DNA of 6,534 nt, taken from NCBI GenBank assembly GCA_017435185.1, contig JAFSFN010000185.1, forward strand, positions 1 to 6,534. The letters run 5' to 3'. Position numbers and translations under genes: made by a program. Each line of letters starts with the position of its first letter. Positions within the stretch are counted from its first letter, which is position 1. Source of the stretch: Clostridia bacterium (GTDB taxonomy: Bacteria; Bacillota; Clostridia; Christensenellales; CAG-138). Of the stretch, positions 1-6,104 are shown one piece after another. Below the pieces are notes generated by a model. The model worked only from the letters and a program-made list of their open reading frames with translations. It was not told the DNA's origin and did no database searches.

Positions 1-260
1 ATAAGGTCCTTGCCGTCCCTGCCCTTTGACATTCTTGCCTTGCCGTTTTCGCCTCGTTCCGCTCTGTAGTGGCGCATGAAGCGAAAATCAAGCAATGTGC
101 TCATATCCTTGTCCGCAACAAAAACGACATTGCCGCCCCTGCCGCCGTCACCGCCGTCGGGGCCGCCCCTTTGTACATACTTCTCACGGTGGAACGATGT
201 TGCACCGTCACCGCCGTCGCCTGATTTTATTACTATTTTTACTTTATCTACGAATTGCAT
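1..260 (-). CDS. obg: Obg-family GTPase, N-terminal 86 codons (partial)
   Basis: This is the start of the conserved Obg/CgtA GTPase, a ribosome-associated GTP-binding protein that acts in large-subunit maturation and stress or growth control. Only the glycine-rich Obg fold is inside the window; the G domain lies beyond the left edge. The translation begins [19 protein letters not shown] and goes on with [20 protein letters not shown], and [17 protein letters not shown], which matches the standard Obg N-terminus position by position. The ATG at 258-260 is chosen because it gives the canonical family start. Its Shine-Dalgarno sequence is weak: a GGAG lies about 17 nt upstream, inside nth. The start codon overlaps the end of nth by 13 bp, so translation is probably coupled to nth. 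Identity is secure; the gene is truncated only by the window edge. Confidence 0.96.
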   Translation of the reverse strand, partial: MQFVDKVKIVIKSGDGGDGATSFHREKYVQRGGPDGGDGGRGGNVVFVADKDMSTLLDFRFMRHYRAERGENGKARMSKGRDGKDL

Positions 261-907
261 TTCGTTTTACTCAGATACTCCTTACAAAATTCTTTTATCA
301 CGCAAGTTTCGCACTTGGGATTTTTAGCACTGCACACACGCCTGCCATGGAATATTATCCAGTGGTGCGCATCGCCCCAATCCTGCTCGGGGATATTGTT
401 CATGAGCTGTTTCTCGGTATCGAGTACATTTTTGGCTTTTGCAAGACCAATCCTGTTTGACACTCTGAAAACATGGGTATCAACGGCAATTGCAGGCACG
501 CCGAACGCATTTGACAAAACAACATTTGCCGTCTTTCTTCCCACACCCGGCAAAAGCACAAGTTCGTCCCTCGTTTTCGGAACTTCGCCGCCATATTTTT
601 CAACAAGTATACGGCTTGTGTTTATTATGTTCCTGCACTTAGTCTGATATAACCCACAGCTCTTTATATACTGTGAAAGCTCGTCCTCATTCAAGGCAGC
701 TATCTGCTCTGCGGTATTATATTTTTGAAAAAGAACTGCAGTGCACTTGTTGACCTGCTTATCGGTACACTGTGCCGACAGCATTGTTGCCACCAAAAGC
801 TCGAACGGCGTGGTGAAATCCAGCTCGCTCTTGGGGCTTGGATATTCAACACTCAGTAATTGCAGCACCTTTTTTATTCGTTCTTTGTCATGTTTTGTAG
901 TTCTCAT
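248..907 (-). CDS. nth: Endonuclease III (DNA glycosylase/AP lyase)
   Basis: Endonuclease III removes oxidised pyrimidines from DNA and nicks the abasic site by beta-elimination, in base excision repair. The 219-residue length is typical. The helix-hairpin-helix is at about 112-130 with LPGVGRKTA at 119-127, and K125 is the catalytic lysine. VDTHVFRV at 142-149 contains the catalytic aspartate D143; the K-to-D spacing of 18 equals that of the E. coli enzyme (K120/D138). The 4Fe-4S cluster ligands are C192, C199, C202 and C208 (C-x6-C-x2-C-x5-C). The gene lies 36 bp downstream of the Met-rich gene and overlaps obg, so it is probably co-transcribed with both. The ATG at 907 is the only reasonable start, because an in-frame TAA lies four codons upstream, yet no Shine-Dalgarno sequence precedes it; the leader is A-rich. 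Confidence 0.97.
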   Translation of the reverse strand: MRTTKHDKERIKKVLQLLSVEYPSPKSELDFTTPFELLVATMLSAQCTDKQVNKCTAVLFQKYNTAEQIAALNEDELSQYIKSCGLYQTKCRNIINTSRILVEKYGGEVPKTRDELVLLPGVGRKTANVVLSNAFGVPAIAVDTHVFRVSNRIGLAKAKNVLDTEKQLMNNIPEQDWGDAHHWIIFHGRRVCSAKNPKCETCVIKEFCKEYLSKTKCNS

Positions 908-943
908 TGTTTTAGTTTAGTTTATACTGTTGAAAAATGCAAA

Positions 944-1408
944 CTACTTTTTGCCCATCATGCTCATAAGTCTTGCCATCATGGCAGGGTCGGGCATATT
1001 CTGCGTGTTTTTTGCACCTGAGCCGTTCATTTTTGAAAGCATATTTATAAGATTCATCGGGTTATTAATTCCGCCCATATTTCCCATGTTGGCAAAATTC
1101 ATGCCGCCGCCCGTGTTCTGATTCGCTTGCGGCATATTGTTGGATTTGGGAACTTCTTTCTTCACCTGCGGAAGACCGAGTCTTGATGAAATATGCATCC
1201 TCTCGGCAGGTGCTAAATATGGCTCCATTGCCAAAAGATACTCTGCCGCTTTATGTGCGCCCTGCTCATTTTTTATGCGCATCGCCAACATGAATGCAGG
1301 CGATTCATTCTGCATTATGCCGTTATTATTTACACTCTGATTCGTCCTTGCTGAATTGTTTGACGAATTTCGCCTTGGCGGCACAGATGATTGTGCTACT
1401 CTCTGCAT
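944..1408 (-). CDS. Met/Asn-rich protein of unknown function
   Basis: I do not recognise this 154-residue protein. Residues 1-35 are polar and low in complexity (Asn, Ser, Gln, Arg). Residues 36-79 look like a folded helical core (PAFMLAMRIKNEQGAHKAAE, then a second helix starting at PAERMHIS). Residues 85-154 are low-complexity Met/Asn/Gly sequence ending ARLMSMMGKK, with 19 methionines in the whole protein. There is no signal peptide or membrane span. The ATG at 1408 is chosen because a strong GGAGG (1417-1421) sits 8 nt upstream; a GTG at 1426 in the same frame would place that ribosome site inside the gene. It is followed by nth after 36 bp and faces the small plus-strand gene at 1500. 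It may be a sporulation or protein-binding factor, but that is a guess. Confidence 0.82.
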   Translation of the reverse strand: MQRVAQSSVPPRRNSSNNSARTNQSVNNNGIMQNESPAFMLAMRIKNEQGAHKAAEYLLAMEPYLAPAERMHISSRLGLPQVKKEVPKSNNMPQANQNTGGGMNFANMGNMGGINNPMNLINMLSKMNGSGAKNTQNMPDPAMMARLMSMMGKK

Positions 1409-1458
1409 CTTCCTCACCTCCGTCACTATATACTATGCACCTCGCCCCTTTTGTGAAC

Positions 1459-1468
1459 CTTTGCAAAG
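1459..1468. promoter_or_regulatory. Perfect 10-bp palindrome between divergent genes
   Basis: CTTTGCAAAG is a perfect palindrome within the 91-bp gap (1409-1499) separating the divergent Met-rich gene and the 85-residue gene. Its position makes it a candidate operator serving both. No consensus sigma-A promoter is evident on either strand of the gap. The site is short and no cognate regulator is known, so functional assignment is weak. Confidence 0.3.
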
Positions 1469-1499
1469 ATAAAGCATAACTTAATATGAGGTGATATAT

Positions 1500-1757
1500 A
1501 TGAAAAGAGATTTGAAATCATTTATGCGCGGCGAAGGTGCAAAGCTCGATGAAAGCGCAATGAACAACGCTCAGGATGCCATGAACAAATACAGCGGCAA
1601 AAGCGACGATGAGCTAATGCGTGAACTTAACACACTCAAAGAAAACGGCACGATAAACAATGCCGCACTTCAAAACATGGCTTCCACCATTTCCCCCATG
1701 CTCAACGCACAGCAAAAACAAAAACTCGAAGCCCTTATAAAACAGTTGTCAAATTGA
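1500..1757 (+). CDS. Small helical protein of unknown function
   Basis: This 85-residue protein is not one I can name. It is polar, with no signal peptide, membrane segment, cysteine or metal-binding motif. It is predicted mostly helical: a basic N-terminus (MKRDLKSFMRGEGAKLDE), then DDELMRELNTLKENG at about 35-49, then ISPMLNAQQKQKLEALIKQL as an amphipathic C-terminal helix. The ATG at 1500 is preceded by GAGGTG (1488-1493), a good ribosome site; the in-frame GTG at 1491 lies within that site and is rejected. It is monocistronic, divergent from the Met-rich gene, and ends at a strong terminator. It shares Met/Asn/Gln richness with that neighbour, which hints at a related role but does not prove one. 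Confidence 0.85.
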   Translation: MKRDLKSFMRGEGAKLDESAMNNAQDAMNKYSGKSDDELMRELNTLKENGTINNAALQNMASTISPMLNAQQKQKLEALIKQLSN

Positions 1758-1767
1758 GCGAAATACG

Positions 1768-1799
1768 AAAGGAGACACCTCTTTGGAAGCGTCTCCTTT
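1768..1799. terminator. Bidirectional rho-independent terminator
   Basis: A 9-bp perfect stem, AAAGGAGAC (1768-1776) with GTCTCCTTT (1791-1799), encloses a 14-nt loop and ends in a T tract on the plus strand. It begins 10 nt after the stop of the 85-residue gene. Read on the minus strand it also has T-rich sequence after the stem, so it can serve the convergent SGNH hydrolase gene ending at 1818. Confidence 0.88.
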
Positions 1800-1817
1800 T
1801 ATGTTGCATATATTACA

Positions 1818-3365
1818 TCACTCGCCATACAGAGCAAAAAGTGCCTGTGCAAGATCCGCCCTTGTTACCATTATGCGCGGTGCAATGAAATTGCCGCACA
1901 GAGCTGTGATAATGCCGTTTTCAACCGCCCAGTTCATTGCAGTTTTTGCTGATTTTGAAATAAGCAGGGAATCGGTAAATTTGTATTCTTTTTCGCTTTG
2001 CGGCTGCCCGCCGGCGTTCCACAGCGCTACTGCAAGATTCTGTCTTGTCATGCCGCCGTAGGGCAGGAATATCTTGGTGGTAATGGGTGAAATTATATCG
2101 TTTTCTGCCGCCCATTTTGCCGCTTCGGTATAATACATACCGTCACGCACATCCATAAAATCAAATTCGCTTTCAATTTCAGGAGTAAGAGCTGCGCGGT
2201 AAAGCGCTGTTGCGACCATGCCTCTTGTCGCCAAGCTGTCGGGAGCAAATTTGTGTGCTTCCTTTGCGTCCATCAAGCCGTTTTCACAAACAAAAGCTAC
2301 CGCATCAAAACATTCATTGTCTCTGCTTACATCGTAGTAGGGCACATTTATACGGTCTATCATTCTGTCTTTTATAAATTCGTGACCTGCCGCATTGGGA
2401 TGGGTTGCCTCTGCAAATTTATTGCCCTCACACAATGCAAAAAATTCTTCGTCAAAAACATTTTTCGGTGTGCCGTTAACTTCGGCGCCCATTATATCGA
2501 CAAACAAATAATTCTCACGGTCTGCAAACGCAGTTTTGTTTTTCATAAAATCATTTATATGTTCAGCTAAAAGATGAACTACGGTGCCGGCATTTATAAA
2601 CCCGTTTATAAGGTGTACGCCCTCCATGGGATTGTTTAATCCGTTGACCATGAGCGTTACATCGGGATTAAGTTTGTAAATCTCATCTATCACATCATCG
2701 AAATACTCCATAAATCCCGTATATGTATATCTTAAACTGTTTATTGCAAGCTCTACAACTTGCTTGCCCTTACCGAGCGCGGTAAATATATCGCGGACAC
2801 TTTGCTCAATTTCCTTATATTCTTCACTTGCCAAAATCTTTGACTTTGAGGAATATCCCGGTCTGTCAAACTTATATGCACCAGTATCACTCTGCCACGC
2901 TTCAAACTGCGCTCCAAAATATGATGTAAAATTATTGCCGCCCATTGTTATACTGACATAGTCAGCTTCACTTACGGCCTTTTTGATATCGGCACGCATT
3001 TTATCCACGCCGCCGCCTGCATTCTGAAACGAACCGTTATCAATGAATCTGCGTCTTAAATAATCGTCGCCCTCATAGTCTTCATTGAAAAGGAAATATA
3101 TATCCTCAACTCTCAAGCCATTATATGCCATGGGAGTTAAGTTTGCATCTATCTCCTTTGCAAAAAGATAGGGGTACGACTGCTTTACAACAACCTTATA
3201 GCCCGGAGCTTCAAAGCCTTCAAGCGCATATCCGTTTGACATCGAATCGCCGAGCGAAACATAATTGTATTTTTCAAACAACGCAAAAGTGCTTGTCGGA
3301 ATGATTGAAAAAACTATCATCAAAACGATGAAAAGACACAATGCTTTATTAAAAGTCTTTTTCAT
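1818..3365 (-). CDS. Secreted SGNH/GDSL hydrolase with three SLH repeats
   Basis: This 515-residue protein is predicted to be an exported esterase or acyl hydrolase held at the cell wall. A signal peptide covers residues 1-28 (lysines, hydrophobic stretch, cleavage likely after STFA). The SGNH domain spans about 34-340: GDS at 39-41 with nucleophile S41, the block II region around G83, GGNN at 142-145 (block III), and H322 in ATHPNAAGH. The usual block V acid is Asp in DxxH; here it is E319 in ExxH. Three SLH repeats follow (about 344-395, 400-452, 460-515), with TRGM, TRQN and TRAD in the position of the TRAE cell-wall-binding motif. These should bind secondary cell-wall polysaccharide. The start has GGAGG 4 nt upstream (3370-3374). 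It appears monocistronic. The substrate is unknown; acetylated glycan or lipid esters are both possible. Confidence 0.92.
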   Translation of the reverse strand: MKKTFNKALCLFIVLMIVFSIIPTSTFALFEKYNYVSLGDSMSNGYALEGFEAPGYKVVVKQSYPYLFAKEIDANLTPMAYNGLRVEDIYFLFNEDYEGDDYLRRRFIDNGSFQNAGGGVDKMRADIKKAVSEADYVSITMGGNNFTSYFGAQFEAWQSDTGAYKFDRPGYSSKSKILASEEYKEIEQSVRDIFTALGKGKQVVELAINSLRYTYTGFMEYFDDVIDEIYKLNPDVTLMVNGLNNPMEGVHLINGFINAGTVVHLLAEHINDFMKNKTAFADRENYLFVDIMGAEVNGTPKNVFDEEFFALCEGNKFAEATHPNAAGHEFIKDRMIDRINVPYYDVSRDNECFDAVAFVCENGLMDAKEAHKFAPDSLATRGMVATALYRAALTPEIESEFDFMDVRDGMYYTEAAKWAAENDIISPITTKIFLPYGGMTRQNLAVALWNAGGQPQSEKEYKFTDSLLISKSAKTAMNWAVENGIITALCGNFIAPRIMVTRADLAQALFALYGE

Positions 3366-3394
3366 ATTTCCTCCGCAAATAAAAATTTATATTT

Positions 3395-3424
3395 ATTTTA
3401 ACATGTTTCGTTGATAGTCTGCAA
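3395..3424 (-). promoter_or_regulatory. Extended -10 promoter for the SGNH-SLH gene
   Basis: On the minus strand TAAAAT (3395-3400) is preceded by TGT (3401-3403), giving an extended -10 of the form TGnTAAAAT. A poor -35, TTGCAG (3419-3424), lies 18 bp upstream. The likely transcript start near 3388 leaves a leader of about 23 nt before the ATG at 3365, which fits a simple sigma-A promoter. Confidence 0.6.
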
Positions 3425-3458
3425 CAGAAAGAGAATATGTTACGGTGGAATAATAATC

Positions 3459-3504
3459 ATCTCACCGGTTGGTTCTCGCCACAGGGGCAAAACAAAAAGC
3501 ACAC
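3459..3504. repeat. 46-bp direct repeat, copy 1
   Basis: These 46 bp are identical to 6105-6150, in the same orientation. Copy 2 sits directly downstream of tRNA-Asn and provides one arm of its terminator. Here no tRNA gene is adjacent. The repeat includes ACCGGTTGG and ends in the A-rich CAAAACAAAAAGCACAC arm. Flanks on both sides differ between the copies, so this is a discrete unit rather than part of a longer duplication. Confidence 0.93.
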
Positions 3505-3525
3505 GGAAAAAGCCCCTTGTTTTTT
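3483..3525. terminator. GC-stem hairpin with T-rich tail, possible terminator
   Basis: AGGGGC (3483-3488) pairs with GCCCCT (3512-3517), and TTGTTTTTTG follows on the plus strand. The 23-nt loop is long and no plus-strand gene precedes it, so the terminator function is uncertain. The left arm comes from the 46-bp repeat and the right arm from unique sequence, so the hairpin is a hybrid of the two. Confidence 0.35.
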
Positions 3526-3598
3526 GAAAAATCTCAAAACAACATATTTTCTTTTGCTCCATACAACACCGCAGATGGCAGAATCTTGTTCTGACTGC

Positions 3599-3683
3599 TT
3601 TCGCTATCCCTCTGACCGCGATTTTTGCAAAGTGCTTTCACCTGTTCGGAATTTCAAAAGGCAAAAATCAACGGTCAGCGAAA
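3599..3683. repeat. Long imperfect palindrome (about 85 bp)
   Basis: The arms are CTGACCG (3612-3618) with CGGTCAG (3672-3678), and ATTTTTGC (3621-3628) with GCAAAAAT (3661-3668), so 15 pairs are interrupted only by a small 2 x 3 internal loop. An outer TTTCG (3599-3603) pairs with CGAAA (3679-3683) across a one-sided bulge. The inner region of 32 nt can add CTTT/AAAG and a small GTG/CAC hairpin. No T tract follows the stem on either strand, so it is not a standard terminator. It could be a palindromic intergenic repeat or the core of a structured RNA. Confidence 0.75.
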
Positions 3684-3739
3684 AAATAATTTTGATTTGT
3701 TAGATTTCCTCAAAAATGCCGTTCACTGTATTCAAAATT

Positions 3740-3752
3740 TCAGCGGTGCTGA
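3740..3752 (-). terminator. Weak hairpin after ktrA
   Basis: TCAGC (3740-3744) pairs with GCTGA (3748-3752) around a 3-nt loop, 12 bp past the ktrA stop codon. On the minus strand AAATTTTG follows, and flanking A/T runs can extend the stem across a 2-nt bulge. The stem and T tract are short, so it is at best a modest terminator for the ktr operon. Confidence 0.4.
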
Positions 3753-3764
3753 TTTTATAAAGCA

Positions 3765-4418
3765 TTATAAGTTCAATTTTCTTAATTTTGATGTGTTTGC
3801 AATTACAATAAGAGTTGTGGCTGCTTCAAGTGCCTGTTCGGGATTGATGCTTACATTTACATTATTGCCGTTTTTGATAGCAACGATATTGAAGCCATAT
3901 TTTTTTCGAAGATTAAGTTCGGTCAGGTTTTTACCAATCCACTCGTTTTTTACATCAATTTCGATAATCGATATGTCCTTTGAAAGCGAAATCGCATCAA
4001 TAAAACCGGATGAAAGCAAATTTTTAGCAAGTCGAATACCCGATTCGTTTTCAGGAAATACGACCTCATCTGCCCCAACTCGGAGCAATATTTTTTGCTG
4101 CATCTCATTTGCACATTTTGCGATGACTTTTTTTACGCCGGCTTCCTTGCAAAGAGTAACCGCCATCACACTTGCTTCGAGATTGCTTGCCATGCATATA
4201 ATGACTGTATCAATTTCCGCGATACCGAGCCGCGTAATTACCTCTGCATCAGTAACATCGGCACATTTGCATATTGGCAGATATGCGGCTACTTCGTTGA
4301 CGATACTTTGGTGCTCATCTACTGCTATAACCTCCATCCCATTATCGACAAGCTCCTTTGCTACCGCCCTACCATATCTTCCGAGTCCGAAAACAGCGTA
4401 TGTTTTATTTTTTCTCAT
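3765..4418 (-). CDS. ktrA: Ktr/Trk potassium uptake regulatory subunit (RCK protein)
   Basis: KtrA-type proteins form a cytosolic octameric ring under the KtrB channel and gate K+ uptake in response to ATP/ADP or NAD(H); many Firmicute homologues also bind c-di-AMP through the C-terminal domain. The 217-residue length is typical. The RCK_N Rossmann domain spans about 6-122, with GLGRYGRAVA at 11-20 as the dinucleotide loop and the acidic D34 at the end of strand 2. The RCK_C domain spans about 149-210 (ISIIEIDVKNEWIGKNLTEL onward). The ATG at 4418 has AAAGGAG 8 nt upstream, and this site overlaps the ktrB stop codon, so the two are tightly linked. The order ktrB-ktrA and the single RCK unit favour KtrA over the longer double-RCK TrkA of proteobacteria. 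Confidence 0.94.
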   Translation of the reverse strand: MRKNKTYAVFGLGRYGRAVAKELVDNGMEVIAVDEHQSIVNEVAAYLPICKCADVTDAEVITRLGIAEIDTVIICMASNLEASVMAVTLCKEAGVKKVIAKCANEMQQKILLRVGADEVVFPENESGIRLAKNLLSSGFIDAISLSKDISIIEIDVKNEWIGKNLTELNLRKKYGFNIVAIKNGNNVNVSINPEQALEAATTLIVIANTSKLRKLNL

Positions 4419-4431
4419 AGTATATTCTCCT

Positions 4432-5784
4432 TTATCCTATACTAATTTCTTCGATCGGCTCTGAAACAATATTTTGATTTTCCCCCTTGCCGCCGAGCGC
4501 AACGGCGAGGGATATGGGTCCGACCCGTCCGAAGTACATCGTAGCAATAATCACACTCTTACCCACTGTATTAAGGCTTGCTGTGAAATTTCTTGAAAGC
4601 CCTACCGTTGCAGTTGCACTTACCGATTCATAGATCACATCAATTATCGATGCCTCAGTAGCCATCGAAAGCGAAATGATAGACACAAGCATCACTGCCG
4701 TGAACATCGCAACTACGGCAACCGCCTTGCGAATAGAATCACCGGATATTGTGCGTTGGAATATTGTAGCCTGTTTTTTGTTTCTGATGGTCGCAAGTGC
4801 AGAACAGAATATCACGATTACTGTTACCGTTTTCACACCGCCCGCAGTTCCTACAGGGGAACCGCCTATGAACATTAGAATTGAGGAAACAATGGATGCT
4901 GTACCTGTCAAATTTTCTTGGGGAACACTTGCAAAGCCGGCTGTTCTCGTCGTTACTGATTGAAACAGTGATACTTGAATTTTATCAAAGAGTGACATAT
5001 TACCGATAGTTTGTGGATTGTTATATTCACAAATTAATATAAGCACTGCGCCACCAAATATTAGTGCTAATGTAGTTGTGATTGCTATTTTGCTATGGAG
5101 TGTCAGATGTTTGAATATTCGGTTACTTCGGAGCGTGCGGCTCTTTATAACCCGAACCACGTCCCACCAAACGATATACCCAATACCTCCAATAATAATC
5201 AAGATTGAAGTAGTTATGTTTATTAACGGATTGGTAGCGTAATTATAAAGACTACTTTCGCCGATAATGTCAATACCTGCATTGCAGAAAGCGGAAACCG
5301 AATTAAACACTGATACCCAAATACCTTTTGCTCCAAATTCCGGAATGAAAACGAACATATACAGTATTGCACCGATTCCTTCAATCAGCAAGGTAGCAAA
5401 CAATACGCTCTTAACAAACTTTACAATCCCGGACATCGTATTTAGATTAAATGCGTCTTGAATGAGCAAGCGATCCCAAATACCCATTTTCTTGTGAAGC
5501 ATAATCATAAATCCCGACATAATCGTGATTACACCAAGACCGCCAATCTGTATCAAAAGAAGGATAATGATCTGACCGAACACACTCCAAGTAGAAAATG
5601 TCGGCACAGTAACAAGTCCGGTAACACAAGTCGCGGTTGTTGCTGTAAATAATGCGTCAATATACGGAACAGGTTGTCCGTTTGCAGAACTTATAGGAAG
5701 CGATAACAGAATGCTTCCCGTTAAGATCGTTAAAAGAAAACTCAGCAAAATAATTTGGGTGGTCGATAAATTAGTTCTTCTCAT
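4432..5784 (-). CDS. ktrB: Potassium transporter membrane subunit, TrkH/KtrB family
   Basis: This 450-residue integral membrane protein is the K+-translocating subunit, probably Na+-dependent as in other Ktr systems. It has the four-fold M1-P-M2 repeat. Pore-loop segments are TATCVTGL (50-57, G56), AFCNAGID (165-172, G170), TTRTAGFAS (278-286, G283) and ATATVGLS (390-397, G395); the four glycines line the selectivity filter. The flexible gate loop in the third repeat is GGSPVGTAGG at 307-316, and the family FGRVGP motif is at 418-423. The N-terminus is short, as in KtrB, not extended as in TrkH. GAGGTG (5790-5795) is 5 nt before the ATG and overlaps the stop of the upstream regulator gene. 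It is partner to ktrA, which starts 13 bp downstream. Confidence 0.95.
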   Translation of the reverse strand: MRRTNLSTTQIILLSFLLTILTGSILLSLPISSANGQPVPYIDALFTATTATCVTGLVTVPTFSTWSVFGQIIILLLIQIGGLGVITIMSGFMIMLHKKMGIWDRLLIQDAFNLNTMSGIVKFVKSVLFATLLIEGIGAILYMFVFIPEFGAKGIWVSVFNSVSAFCNAGIDIIGESSLYNYATNPLINITTSILIIIGGIGYIVWWDVVRVIKSRTLRSNRIFKHLTLHSKIAITTTLALIFGGAVLILICEYNNPQTIGNMSLFDKIQVSLFQSVTTRTAGFASVPQENLTGTASIVSSILMFIGGSPVGTAGGVKTVTVIVIFCSALATIRNKKQATIFQRTISGDSIRKAVAVVAMFTAVMLVSIISLSMATEASIIDVIYESVSATATVGLSRNFTASLNTVGKSVIIATMYFGRVGPISLAVALGGKGENQNIVSEPIEEISIG

Positions 5785-5793
5785 TTTCGCACC

Positions 5794-6009
5794 TCACAAT
5801 GTCAACCACTCGTTTTCTATAATTTTATAATCCAACTTAAACTCATTACAAAAAGCTTTCAGCTGCTTCATTGCTTTCAAATTTGGTCTTGCCTTATTTA
5901 GTTCCCAACGATTAACAGTTGAAAGTGCTACATTCAACTTTTGAGCAAAATCCTGCTGTGTAAAAAAAGCTTTCTGGCGTGATGTTCTTATCGCATCTCC
6001 TAAACTCAT
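5794..6009 (-). CDS. Small XRE-family DNA-binding protein
   Basis: This 71-residue protein is a single HTH_3/Cro-C1 type helix-turn-helix domain. The HTH is FTQQDFAQKLNVALSTVNRW at about 16-35, in which FTQQDFAQKL is the positioning helix and ALSTVNRWE the recognition helix. After it come NKARPN (38-43) and a C-terminal amphipathic helix. There is no sensor domain. The ATG at 6009 has AAGGAGG (6017-6023) 7 nt upstream. It is the first gene of the operon, ending 9 bp before ktrB with its stop codon inside the ktrB ribosome site. A role as a local regulator of the ktr operon, probably including its own promoter, is inferred from position only. It could instead be an orphan relic from a mobile element now riding on the operon. 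Confidence 0.9.
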   Translation of the reverse strand: MSLGDAIRTSRQKAFFTQQDFAQKLNVALSTVNRWELNKARPNLKAMKQLKAFCNEFKLDYKIIENEWLTL

Positions 6010-6039
6010 TTGGCAGCCTCCTTGCCTTGATTAAGCATT

Positions 6040-6068
6040 ATTATAGCACAAATTAGGCGTTTTGTTAA
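6040..6068 (-). promoter_or_regulatory. Strong sigma-A promoter of the HTH-ktrB-ktrA operon
   Basis: On the minus strand TTAACA (6063-6068) and TATAAT (6040-6045) are 17 bp apart, and TGC directly precedes the -10, giving an extended -10. Eleven of 12 hexamer positions match consensus. Transcription should start near 6033, leaving a leader of about 24 nt, too short for a riboswitch; in particular there is no room for a c-di-AMP (ydaO) riboswitch, which precedes some ktr genes. Confidence 0.85.
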
Positions 6069-6104
6069 TGTGATGGACGGATTTGCATTTTTAGGCTCTC
6101 ACTT

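Larger units (their letters stand above)
3505..3764. other. Noncoding stretch between ktrA and the SGNH gene
   Basis: No credible coding region is present on either strand; open frames here lack ribosome sites and resemble no protein. The stretch contains a small hairpin CAGAA-TCTTG-TTCTG (3579-3593), the long palindrome at 3599-3683, and the ktrA-proximal hairpin at 3740-3752. It may be a patchwork of intergenic repeats or encode a structured RNA. I can identify no known RNA family in it. Confidence 0.55.

Noticed and set aside
76..460. Plus-strand open frames over obg and nth
   Set aside because: They are antisense to two confidently identified genes and are Arg/Pro-rich only because the opposite strand encodes the Gly-rich Obg domain.
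1409..1426. GTG start at 1426 for the Met-rich gene
   Set aside because: It would place the strong GGAGG at 1417-1421 inside the coding region; the ATG at 1408 is correctly spaced from that site.
3599..3683. Integron attC site
   Set aside because: The palindrome has a suitable size but lacks the GTT/AAC core triplets at its ends, and there is no cassette array or integrase in the window.
3437..3703. 88-codon plus-strand open frame in the ktrA-SGNH gap
   Set aside because: It runs through the 46-bp repeat and the left arm of the palindrome, lacks a ribosome site, and looks like noncoding sequence.
3625..4464. 279-codon plus-strand open frame antisense to ktrA
   Set aside because: It lies opposite a clear KtrA protein with intact RCK motifs, has no ribosome site, and its sequence has no protein-like features beyond the mirrored hydrophobicity.
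6010..6040. c-di-AMP (ydaO) riboswitch before the ktr operon
   Set aside because: The predicted leader is only about 24 nt, far too short for any known riboswitch of this class.
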